From contig JH720318.1 of assembly GCA_000231825.2 (NCBI GenBank), positions 948,539 through 1,012,538 of the forward strand: a stretch of 64,000 nucleotides of DNA, in the 5' to 3' direction. A model generated the notes under the pieces. The model had not been told where the DNA came from and searched no databases. It was given only the letters and a program-made list of their open reading frames with translations. Source of the DNA: Tetrahymena elliotti 4EA (lineage: Eukaryota; Ciliophora; Oligohymenophorea; Hymenostomatida; Tetrahymenidae). Positions 50,849-62,124 of this stretch are shown piece by piece. A program made the position numbers and the translations under genes. The stretch's first letter is position 1. Each line of letters begins with the position of its first letter.

Positions 50849-53800
50849 ATGAGTAAAAATACAAATTCACAAAGAGGAATGAACAACTTTTCAGAAATAA
50901 AAGAAAGAAAATTCTTTTTTGGAGATAACTACTAACTTAATAATAAACATTTTAAGTTTACTTCCAATTTTGTTAAGACCTCAAAATATAATATTATAAC
51001 ATTCTTACCTAAAAGTATTTTACTTTAGTTTAAAAAGTATGCAAATTGGTATTTTTTGTTCACAGCTATTTTGCAGTGTTTTCCAATTATTTCCACATAA
51101 AATCCAGCCAGTGCTATAGCACCACTTGTCTTTGTTATAGCTCTAAGTATGTTGAGAGAAGGTTTAGAAGATATTAAGCGCCATAAATCAGATAATGAAA
51201 TGAATAGCTCTGAATGTATTATTTGGAGAAATAATTAGTGGACAAAAATGAAATGGGCTAATGTGCTAGTTGGAGATATAATTTTTGTCAAAGATAATGA
51301 AATTATAGCATCTGATGCTTTTATTCTATGCTCAGCTCTTCCGACAGGCTAAGCTTTTATTGAAACATCATCTTTAGATGGAGAAAAGAATCTTAAGCCA
51401 AGAATGACTATCCCAGAGTTTTAAAACAAATTCTTTTCAATAGCTAACAACACTCCTCTTGAAAAACAGCTTCTTCCCCCTAATTTTAATGGATAGGTTA
51501 GCTGCAGTATGCCAAATCCACATTTACATTTTTTTGAAGGGTGTGTTTAAACCGAAATATTTCCTAATAAGAAATTTTCCATTAATGTAAAAAATTTACT
51601 ACTTAGAGGTAGCAGAATAAAGAATTTGGAATGGGCAATAGGTTTAGTTGTTTATACAGGTTAAGATACCAAAATTATGAAAAATGCAGATCAAGGTAGA
51701 AATAAGCTCAGTTGTATTGATAATAAATGCAATAGGTAGATTTCTTTATAACTTTTATTATTTTGATTTTTATGCAAAATCGATAGCTTACAAATTTATA
51801 TTTTCTGAACAAGGTTCAATTAATTTAATCTGGTTTTTTATGAATGGATGTATGGATATAAACAATTAAGTAATATTCGATTCTAATTTTTAAAGTTATT
51901 GATGGATTGGATGGATTCGGGAAAATTAAAAAAAAATAATTACGCTCTTGTTTGAATTTAGCATCTAGATTCAAGCAAATCTTATTCATATTTCCGAAAT
52001 GAATATTTCATTAGTTTACACCTTTAAACAAACAAAATTTTATGGATTAAATTTGGATTTGTAAATTTATTAAAAGACTGGATTACAAATAAAAAATGAA
52101 AAAATTCTTAACATTATCTCATAAAAATCCATAGATAAATTCTAGAAAATAAACATACATAACCTTCCCTATTGTTAATTAAAATGATTTGTATAACTAA
52201 AACAACACAAAATAGAAAGCTAATAAAATAATTTGAATTTCTTAGAATTTAACAGAAAAAATATGGTTACTCAATCTAAATAAAAATTAAAAGTAAATTT
52301 TGATGAGAATATCTTTAATAGCTGATAAAAATAGTAAGCTAAATTTCTAATCACATTTATATAGGAAATCATTGAAATTAATTAAAAAGCAAAAATTTAA
52401 AATAGACATTTTGAATTTCAATCTTACTAATTTTTTTTATGGTAAAATAAATAGCTACATTATGTATCTTTTGATCCTCTAATTCCTTCTCTGCTTTTCT
52501 GTTTCTATTTTAAATGTTATTATATGCCGCAATACAAATAATCTCACTATTTATTTAAGCTCTGAAACAGAATGCAATACATCATTTATTTATACTTTCC
52601 TTAGTTATCTGCTACTCTTAAACACTTTGATTCCTATATCTTTGATTGTCTCCTTAGAATTTGTTAAGGTTGGATAGGGATATTATATGGAAAAAGACAA
52701 GGAACTTTATTCTAATTTTAATGAAAAGCCACTTAAGGTAAATTCAATATAAAAAATATTTTGATTTATTATTGTTGATAAAATAGGTTTTTTCTTGTGG
52801 ACTTAACGAAGAGCTTGGATAAATTTAACATGTGTTTAGTGATAAAACAGGTACTTTAACATGTAATAAGATGGAATTTAAAATGCTCATTTGTGGTTAT
52901 GAAACTTATGGTGATTATAATCTGATAGATTTAAATCCTTAAATAGTTTTTGAAAGAAACTAAAAGATTGCAGAAAATGCAAATAGGATGAGAGCCCCAA
53001 CCTTTACCGATGAAAAATCAGGAATAGAATTTTGTTTTAGAGATGCTAATCTTGAAGCATTGTTTGCGAATAAAGATAAAGATATATCTGAAATTTTGAA
53101 ATAACCCATATTGTTCTAGAGCTCTTAAAATGATTAAAAACTTTATTAGTTACAAACTTAAAAGTAATTAGCACATGAATTGCTTATGCTACTTTCAACA
53201 TGCCATGAATGTGTTGTTTAATTAGGGAAAGATGGAAGAAAATAATATCAAGTAATTTAATTTAAAATTAAACATAATTTTATAAACTTATTTAATTCAA
53301 AAAAGGGACCTTCTCCAGATGAAATATCATTAGTTGATGCTGCAAACCATATGGGATACTCTTTTTCAGGATTAGATCAAAAAGATATTGTTTTAAGTGT
53401 TAAAGGAGTAGAAAAAAGAGTAGAATTGTTACACTCTTTTGAATTTGATTCAGATAGAAAGAGAATGTCTGTTATTGTGCGTGATTCAGGCATCATAAAG
53501 ATGTACATAAAAGGTGCAGATAGTATTATTAAAGCTCGTCTTAAAAAGAATGTTGAATAGCCCTACTTAAATAATATTGATAAAAGTTTAGAACAATTCT
53601 CATAAAAGGGTTTAAGAACATTGTGCTTAGCTTTGAAAATAATTTCAGAATAAGAATATGAAATCATCTTAAACAAAATCAATTCTACAATCGGCTTACC
53701 AAATTAAGAAAAAGAGTTAAAATCTATAGCAGAGACAATAGAAAATGATTTAATTTTATTAGGAGCTACAGCTGTAGAAGACAGATTACAAGATAATGTT

Positions 53801-55847
53801 CCTGCAGTATTAAGAGATTTTTTGAAAGCAAATATAAATGTTTGGATGCTCACTGGAGATAAATTAGAAACAGCTGAAAACATAGGAAGAAGTTGTAATT
53901 TAATTACATCTACTATGGGTGTTATGTATATTAAAGGATCTCACACTGTTAATAACAAGATAGATGACATACTTAAAAATTTATATTTATAGGTTCCTAG
54001 TTTATCGAAATAGTTTAGAGATGGCTTATCCTTAATTGTTGAAGGAGAATCTTTAAGTAAAATAAGATTTTTAAATATTATTTTCATTTAATAATTACAT
54101 AATAAAAAGCTTGGATTCTAGGTGATGATCAAAGAAAGGACAGTTTTTTAAAGCTTATATCTGAATGTAAGAGTGTTATTTGCTGCAGAGTTACTCCAAA
54201 ATAAAAAGCTGATGTTGTAAAGCTTGTCAAAGAAAAGCTTAACAAAATAACATTAGCTATTGGTGATGGTGCTAATGATGTAAACATGATCTAAGAAGCA
54301 CATATAGGTGTAGGTATCTATGGTAATGAAGGTATGAGAGCCGTTTAAGCTAGTGATTATGCAATAGGATAATTCTAATTTTTATGGAAGCTTGTTCTCT
54401 ACCATGGAAGATTAAATTACATTCGTATTTCCGAATGCATTCTCTACTTTTTTTACAAAAACTTTGTCTTCACCTTTCCTTAGTACTTCTTTGCATTCTT
54501 TGCATTATATTCTGGGTAGTCTATCTTTGATGATTGGTATATTACTCTCTACAATTGTATTTTCACTTTCTGGCGTAAATATATTTCTTTTTTCTAAATT
54601 GCAAACTAATTTTAATTTTTTTAAAAAAGCTGTCGTCATTAAATCTGTTTATGAAGAAGATGTCTATTATAGAAAAAAAAGAAGTATTTATGGAGAAGAA
54701 AAAGAAGAAAAGGTTATTATGTCAAAAATTGCAAATGAAGATAATGATATCATTTAGAAGTTTTATCCCAAGCTTTATTACATAGGTTAAGCCAATCACA
54801 TATTTTAATTTGGAAGATTCTTAAAATGGGGTTTTCTTGGAGCATTTTAAGGAGCTTTGTGCTTTTTCTTCACTATTTTTATATGTAATGAAGGATCGCT
54901 AGATAGCGATGGAAATGTTGCAGATATTTGGGCAACAAGTATTAGTTTGTTCACATCTATAATAATAGTATATTTAAATTAATTCTGAGAATAAATATTT
55001 TAATTTTTTAACTTTATAATTAAAGCTGGTCAATTTGAAATTAGCTCTAAACACACAAATGTGGACAATATGGAATTGGTTAGCATTTATTTTTACAAGT
55101 ATAGGACTTTACTTTGCATATGTATGGCTTAGTGATAAAATGACTTTCTCTGGAACTTATCTTACAGCCTCTACTCTTTTTCAATCACCATAATTCTATT
55201 TATGTGTATCCTTAAATATATTAACATGCTTTGCCTTTGATTGTTTACTGCTAGCAGGTAAATCTTCCAAGGATTCATTGTTAAACTATTTAAAAAGAGT
55301 TACCAGACACTAAAAGGAAGCTGAAGTATCTAAAATAATAGAACTTTAAGATAGATTGTAAATGTAACTTTTAAATGAGAGAGCTGCTAAGAATAAAAAT
55401 CTTAAAAAGAATGCTGATATTTCTTCTGATTAAGAAGCTGGAAGTTAATTTGAAAATCCTAATCAAATATAACAAACTTATAATTTAAGCAGAGAAAAAG
55501 ATCCTTCAAGATATACTAGTTTCTTATGTTAGCATGGAGATGTAAATTAAATTAATTTTGATGAATTGAGAAGCTCTTAATTAAAAGATCATGATAAGAA
55601 TTATTTTGCTATTTAAGAAAATTCATCAAGGACAAATATTAGAACCAATTTAATTTAGGGCCCTAATTTATCACCAACACTAAAACCTTCTAACTTTTTA
55701 AATCATAATAAACTAATCGTTTCTAACTCATTTTTATCTAAAACTACTGAATAAATCCTTACTTCTTAAGATGAAACCAGTAATAGTAAAATAGTTAACT
55801 CTTATGAAGTTAATAATTAAGCAATTATAAAAGATGAAGATCTTTGA
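50849..55847 (+). CDS. P4-ATPase phospholipid flippase
   Basis: Seven exons, 1,332 residues; introns 51736-52454 (719 nt), 52738-52786, 53252-53305, 54057-54121, 54575-54629 and 54968-55025; ATG 50849-50851, TGA 55845-55847; exact codon total. P-type hallmarks: actuator DGEK (DGET in most P4s), phosphorylation VFSDKTGTLTCNKMEF, MYIKGAD, MLTGDK and the hinge AIGDGANDVNMIQEAHIGVG. P4-specific are the M1 region ANWYFLFTAILQCFPIIS, NTLIPISLIVSLEFVK (the PISL element) and LNEELGQIQ. Ten membrane segments are present. The C-terminal 190 residues are charged and probably regulatory. P4 enzymes flip aminophospholipids to the cytosolic leaflet with a CDC50 partner, which is not in this window. Confidence 0.95.
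51736..52454 (+). other. Unusually long (719 nt) intron in the flippase gene
   Basis: Donor AG|GTAGATTTC and acceptor AAATAG|CTACATT join SCIDNKCN to SYIMYLLILQ, restoring the conserved K-x-S...N-x-x-I entry into M3. Other introns in this gene are 49-65 nt. The intron has in-frame TGAs in all frames. It contains a small GGATGGATT repeat near 51903 and no recognised RNA. Confidence 0.8.
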
Positions 55848-56506
55848 AAATAAACATTTCAATAATTTCAGAAAATAATAAAAATAATTTAAAAATTAAT
55901 AAATTATACTGATTTTTCTTTTGTATCTATTATCTATCCAAGCCAGCTAACTAATAAAAGCATTTAAGTTTAAAATTAAATTCGTTTGTATAATCAAACA
56001 CTTTAATTAACTGAATAATGAGCTGCAAAAAAATATTTATGTCTATTTAGTTTATAGTAAATAATAATAATTCTTTTTTATTAAAACATTCATTTGATTT
56101 TAAATATTTTTTTCAACAAAATGTTTTTAAATTAGCAAAATATCTTTAAAATTTTTAATTTTCATAACTTAACTGATTAAATTCAATCACAATAACTCTT
56201 AAAAATAAAAATTAACTGTTATTCCAAATATATTCCCAATTTTTGAGACTACAGAATCTGTTTATTAGAAAGATACAAGATATTCTTAAGTTTTTTCATA
56301 TAATATGCTGAGTTTAAAAGTTATATAATAGACATATCTTTTCAATTTTTTTAATGGTTTTTAGATTTAATAATTAATTAAAAAAACTAAATATTTTTTC
56401 TTTTAAGTCAATATATGAAGATTTAACTAAAATATATACATAATTTTTACATTCAAATAAAATAAATATTTTCTTTCATTCTTATAATTTTATATTAGAA
56501 TATTTA
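55848..56506. other. AT-rich spacer between convergent genes
   Basis: No feature recognised. Confidence 0.55.
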
Positions 56507-57253
56507 TCACTATTTTCTTTTAGGACAAAGGCAAGAAAGAAAATAATTCAGAATAACTCCAAAAAAGTATATAAATAAAACTATTCCTACTGCTTTTCCA
56601 TTCATTTAATCGAATGACAAGCTCATAATACTTGCAAAATAAATAGCCATAATTTTTAGAATTTATACTTCTGAATAGGGATCTTTATCTTTGCATATTT
56701 TCCATTCTATACAAGTTTATTTCCACTCTTTGGTTATTTTTGAATTAGATATTACTTTTTCGCATTCATGATTATCGAAGTTCATAACACACTAATCTAT
56801 TTCATTTACTATTGCTGAGAGCTCTTTTTATCTAAGTCCATTCATATCATGGATTAGTAGGCATAAAGTTAATGTAAGTACAATAATCATAATAGCATAT
56901 TTAAAAAATGATTTACTAAAATTGAAATTAAATTAAGTATTTTAATTTACTACACTAAATTAATTTTATACCCCATTCTTTTTATAATTATCTGATAATT
57001 TTTCCACTTAATTTGCATTTTTAATGCTTAGTTCAGATATTTTACTATTATTTTTATGATCACTTTACTAACTTTTATCAATTTTATTGTAAACTAATTC
57101 TTTTAAGGCTGCATTATTAGACACTATCTTCAAAGCATTAAAAAAGCTATTTGATTCAGTATGGCAATGTGGACACTTTGACCAAAAAATAGATTTACTT
57201 CTATTACATTTTGAGCATTTTTAATATAATTGCTTGATTTTACTATTGCTCAT
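56507..57253 (-). CDS. Brr6/Brl1-like nuclear-envelope protein with N-terminal zinc ribbon
   Basis: Single exon, 248 residues, ATG 57251-57253, TGA 56507-56509. C13, C16, C27 and C30 (CSKCNRS...WSKCPHC) form a likely zinc ribbon. After a polar linker come a membrane span (FKYAIMIIVLTLTLCLLIHD, about 126-145), a lumenal segment with DQCVMNFDNHECEK and CIEWKICKDKDPYSE, and a second span (GKAVGIVLFIYFFGVILNYF). Span, conserved cysteines with C..W..C..DP, span is the Brl1/Brr6 domain, which in yeast works with Apq12 in membrane fusion during nuclear-pore assembly. The zinc ribbon is not part of the yeast proteins. The assignment rests on motif order, judged by eye. Confidence 0.78.
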
Positions 57254-57927
57254 TAAATTTCTACCTATTTATAATTTAACAATTCGCTTAACAATTTAAT
57301 TGTTTCTAATTATAAAAAGTTTTAATCACCTTAAATATTTTCTTAAAGGTCTAAAATAATCAAAATTGATAAATACTATACCTATTCAAAAGTAAGGCAA
57401 CTAAATTTTTAAATTACATCTCAATAACAAATATTTTTAAAAAATTAGTGTTTATGTTAAAAAAATGAAGGTAGTGCTCTTAATGATGAAGTTTTATATT
57501 AAGAGTTATTTAGAATCTTATTTTAATAGAATTTTCAACACTTTAAAAATAAATTGGGTAAGAAATGATAAAAGAGATAAATGAATATTTAAGAAAAGGA
57601 TTTTTTTAATTATTAAAGATTATAATAGCTAAATATGTAAAAACGATAAACAAAGAAGGATTTAATGATAAGATAAGTTTTAATTGTTATGTTTTCTTCT
57701 GGTTAGAGGAATAAGTAGCCGAATTGCTACTTTATTAAAACCAGAATTAAGAAATATTTAGTTAAAAGTTAATAGATGTAATGTTTAGATTTAAAATTAT
57801 GTTGCATTTATTTAGACTATTTATTTTGATATACTGTTTGTTTATAATAATGTTTTCTGCTATTGCTAAAATTAACTATTAATTATGTTAGTTATTATTT
57901 TACAATAGCAAGCACCTTTCAAAGTAC
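57254..57927. other. AT-rich spacer, no gene seen
   Basis: Between two leftward genes; includes the 3' flank of NMD3's neighbour's promoter. No element recognised. Confidence 0.5.
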
Positions 57928-59805
57928 TCATTACTTTTCAATTTTAATATGGTCAAGTCTCTTAACGAATTCATCAATGAAATTATCTTCATCAAAGACC
58001 TTATCTCCATCTTCATCACCTTGGTCTTCTTCAAGGTTGAGGTCATCTAACAATTCAGCCAACTTGACTTCGTTACGGTTGTAATCTTCTTCCTCTTCCT
58101 TTTCTTTCTTCTTAGCTTCTTTTTCAGCTCTTCTTTCTTCTGCAAGACGAAGCTTTTCTTGTAATTCTTCTTCTTATTATCTAATGATTTCTTAAGGATC
58201 TTTAACCTTAACATTAATAACTTTGAGCATTTTACGCTTGAGACGTCTGGATAATTGTTACTTTCTTGCTAATTCTTTGTCAGATAATTTTTTAATACCT
58301 TCATCATCCTTATATAGATTAATTTTTTCACGCATGAGAGGATCACGTTCTATGTCATCCATAAATTCTTCAAAATCTTATTCTTTATCTTATTCAGAAA
58401 CTATTTTTTTCTTGCTCTTCTTGTTGGTTTCTTCAGTATTTTCTTCAACCATAACACCATCCATCTATAAACGCTTGAGTTTCCAGATACGGCCTTTATT
58501 TTCCTTATCGTAAATACGCTTAACTATAATAATTTCAGGAGCATTTTTAAGAATTTCAAGATCATCAGAGTAGTTGAGTGTAGTCAAATCATAACCCAAA
58601 ACCATGCATCCTTCCTTAACAATTTCACCAAGATGTGCCTTAGCATGGAATTCTTTCCAGTCACTAGTACGCATGAGAGTCAAATGTGCTAATTTATCTT
58701 AGTAGACATTACTGATTGAAGACATATAACTTGTATTGAGAGAAGATTCATTCATACTGTTAGGGTTTGTAAATTCATTTTCAATTTTTTCAATACCAGT
58801 AACCATAAATTCACTAGAGTTTTTCTTTAAAGAAATGACGATAATATCATTTTCGTAATGGAAGTATCTTTCAGCATTTAAGTCAATACGCTTATGGCTG
58901 TGAGTATCAACAAAGTGGAGCATATTGCTAACCTTGACACATAATACAAGAGGACTGGTACCGCCTAATTCTTTGCATAATCTAGGAGGGAATACACACA
59001 AGTCATCTTTGCAAATTTTAGGAATTTCAACAGCCCAAGAATGCTTGTAGTTATAAATGTTATTACGATCGTCATGCCCTATAAGTTGCTTGGAAGGCTT
59101 TACCTTGCAAGGAATAATACTTTATATGAAGTCTACCAAACGATTTGCTTGCATTTTATTTTTGTAGAAGAAATCTAAACCATCATCCTTTTCTTCTACT
59201 TTCAAAACTTTGTCATGAGCATTATGCTTTAACATAACTTATTCTAAGAAGAAGAAGGTCTTTTTGTGTTCAACTTTTTAACGGAGTTGTACTTAAGCAC
59301 CCCATGTGTGAGGAGTGAATTCCTTTTTACAGTCATCGCACTAGCCGTAGTGTTCAACGAATTCAACAATGAAGTTCTATTAGATAGAAGTATTATTCAT
59401 AACTTCTTTCTAGATAGTAAGACGGATACGGATACGACGAGAGTGAGGTTCAGTGTACAAGAAAGCACTATCAATAAGTTTGACTTTTTCAAGACCCTTA
59501 ATCTTCTTGAGACAAAGAGAGAGCATTTCTTTGCTTTCACGTTCACAGTAAACCCAAGGTGGCTTGTTGTAACGTTTGCACATACGACAAAAATTAACTA
59601 CACCCTATTTAGTAATTCCTGTAGTAATATCTTGTTAATTGGTTAAACAATTAATACACATATTAGTTCTTGTTTAGGCAGCATTAAAGGAGACACCGCA
59701 CATACAACAAAGAATGTTTGCGGTAACTCTTTAATAAGTACTGCTCATAAATTGAGATCCATTTGATCTTGCACTAATATTTAATAATTATGAAGCACCC
59801 TACAT
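57928..59805 (-). CDS. NMD3: 60S ribosomal subunit export adaptor NMD3
   Basis: Single exon, 625 residues, ATG 59803-59805 (an in-frame Met at residue 20 is an alternative), TGA 57928-57930. Zinc-binding cysteine pairs are visible: ILCCMCGVSF, NMCINC, NFCRMCKRY and CDDCKKEF. Following blocks CKRYNKPPWVYCERESKEML, EPHSRRIRIRLTIQKEV, TWGAQVQLRQKVEHKKTF and HSHKRIDLNAERYFH are NMD3 signatures. The C-terminal 150 residues are E/K-rich with acidic stretches (EEDQGDEDGDKVFDEDNFID) that in other species hold the Crm1-dependent export signal. NMD3 binds the 60S subunit and bridges it to Crm1. Expression is probably high, judging by codon choice. Length is about 100 residues more than yeast, mainly in the C-terminus. 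Confidence 0.96.
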
Positions 59806-60769
59806 TTTGAATAATTTTCACCTTTTTATAAATTCTATTATTTGTAATATTTTTATGAATCAATCAAAATATTAATTAATTTTACTTTTTATATTCAACT
59901 CTCTTTTTTTGAATCACTTTTAATTTCACTTCTTCACTCACTAATTTCTTTTTTCTCCTATTTTGTTTAGATTATTATCCTACTATCCTACTAATATTTT
60001 TGCTTGGAATATTGATAGAAAGAAAATAACTCTAAATACATTCATATTTACATAGACATGTTCTTCTGAAATCTATAGATTTCTTTATCTATTAATCTAT
60101 TTATGTTTCTGAAAGGATTATTGATGATCGATCATAAAATACATTCTTTATTTTGCAGTGAATAAAAAATTTCAAATAAATAATTAATAACAATTCTTTT
60201 CTATTTTGGTGCTTTAAGTTCTCTAATCTAATATATCTACATAAATTGTTTAATGCTGCTCTTCTCTAAAATCTAATTAACTTTATCAAATTTAGTGTAT
60301 TTTGCAATATTAATTCTTCTGCTACAAATTCATCCCAATTAATACTCATAAAAACTGTATATATTTTCTTTCTAAATTTTTATAATATTTCTTTTCTGAT
60401 GAAATTTTTCAAAATTTTAATTTTGTTTAGCAAAAATAATCATTTAACTTTTAGAAAACTCTATTTTAAAAATTTTTAATATGAGTTTCAACTTAAAAAA
60501 CCACCATTAAAAATTATTAACCAAACTATTTATTTTTGGTATTTAATTTAATGATATCTTATAGATAAATACAAAAATCCTATATATATTAATTTGAATG
60601 AAAATAAATAGACTTATTTTATAATTTTAATGATAATTACATTTTTGAAATTATATTTTAGACTCATATAAAAAATACATATTAGGGTTTTTTTTTTTTG
60701 TTTACTTTTAAAATAATAATGATTTATTATATATTGGTATTTTATATTCTTTTTATTAAAATTTTTTTA
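59806..60769. other. AT-rich spacer, no gene seen
   Basis: Between two leftward genes; no element recognised. Confidence 0.55.
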
Positions 60770-61729
60770 TCACTCAAGAGAAACATCGGCTACTAAAACT
60801 CCTTCATTTTTCTTATCTAAGCAATATACAAGTTAAGTAGGGTTTACTTTAATTACACAGCTGCAACCAATATAATGAGTTTTTTCTGCACTGTCAATTT
60901 TATCTTCTACTCCTGTTCTATCACAGCAAATGAAAGCCCAGCTTTTATGATAGTTTATTTCAGTCTTTTTATTCTATATAGTTCTCATTCTCCAGAGCCA
61001 GTAATTTAAATTTCCATCAATAGAAGATTCATCTAAATTATTAGGTTCATGATCAGTCCAAGCAGATAAGAAAAGAACAACATCAATATCTTACTCTTTG
61101 CAAAAATCAGAAAATTCAAATTTGCTTGAATCTTAAAATTCATAAGGATTAATATCCATACAAATACCAAGAGCTGCTTTAAAAGATTTGCCTTCTCTAG
61201 ATTTTAATTCTACAACTCCAAACTCACTTCCTTCCTCTGCCCAAGTCTTATCTGTTTCAAATAAGTGCTTTTTTCTATAAGTTGTAATAAGTTTACCCTC
61301 CCTATCAATCAAATATGCAGAGTTGTAAAAGTGCTCTTTTCCATCCTTGGTTTCTATTTCTGGGAAACCTGCAAAAACATAGCAACCTAATTTAGTAGCA
61401 ATTTTAGAAAAAAATGTAAATTGTTTTCCTTTTCCACTTTCTTCACAATATTCTTTGATATCATTTCTATCTCTAAAAGTATATCCAGTTAAAGCCATTT
61501 CAGGGAGCATGAATATGTCAATTTTATCATTTTTATTGTATTTCATGAGAGCAGATTCAACTTTTTAAATGTTTTACTTGATCTATTTATAATTAGGATT
61601 AATCTAATAGATAAGTGTTTTTAAGTAAAGCTTTCTTTTAATCATTTTTATAGTTTCTGTTTATTTGCTTTATCCAGCTTGTTGCTTGGCTACTTGAGGC
61701 TATTCCTATATATCTTGTTATTCTTCCAT
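60770..61729 (-). CDS. NTA1: Protein N-terminal amidase (NTA1 type, nitrilase superfamily)
   Basis: Single exon, 319 residues, ATG 61727-61729, TGA 60770-60772. The nitrilase triad is present: E77 in MLPEMALTGYTF, K153 in TTYRKKHLF and C190 in LGICMDINPYEF. The last motif, GICMD.NPY.F, is distinctive for yeast NTA1, which deamidates N-terminal Asn and Gln (Arg/N-degron tertiary residues). YNSAYLIDREGKLI and FAGFPE also match. A further block FEFSDFC...VVLFLSAWTDHEP fits the NTA1 C-terminal half. The N-terminal 35 residues are Q-rich with no targeting signal, so it is probably cytosolic. The animal route uses separate NTAN1 and NTAQ1; the presence of an NTA1-type enzyme suggests a fungal-style single amidase. 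ATE1 is in the same window. Confidence 0.9.
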
Positions 61730-62124
61730 TTTAAATATTTTTTTATAAATTTATAAAAAGTAATTTGATAAAATTAATTAATAATTGATAATTTTATGAT
61801 TTTGGATTTAAATTAAGATTAATTTTGACAAACTTAAAGCAATAAAAAAATCAGTTTAAAATTTAACTAAGATTAGATAGAATATTTATTTTAACAAAAC
61901 TTCTAGTAAATTCTAAAGATCAAATAATGAGAAAGTTCCAGCATTAATAATTTACAAAATTGGCTATAGACATTTAAGAATAATAAATAGTTGGCTAAAC
62001 ATAAAGATATTTATTAACAATATAATACAATTTGTTTGTTTAAAATTAGAAGATTAAGAAGGTTTATTTACATTTGAAAATAAAAATAAATTTCTGTTTA
62101 TATTTTTTATATTTTTGAAAGAAA
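61730..62124. other. AT-rich spacer, no gene seen
   Basis: 395 bp between two leftward genes; no recognisable feature. Confidence 0.5.

Noticed and set aside
56940..56990. Intron in the Brr6-like gene (GTAGTAAATT...TTTTAG)
   Set aside because: The frame is open across it and splicing would break the frame of the conserved C-terminal domain.
59266..59646. Plus-strand 126-codon frame
   Set aside because: Antisense to the zinc-binding domain of NMD3.
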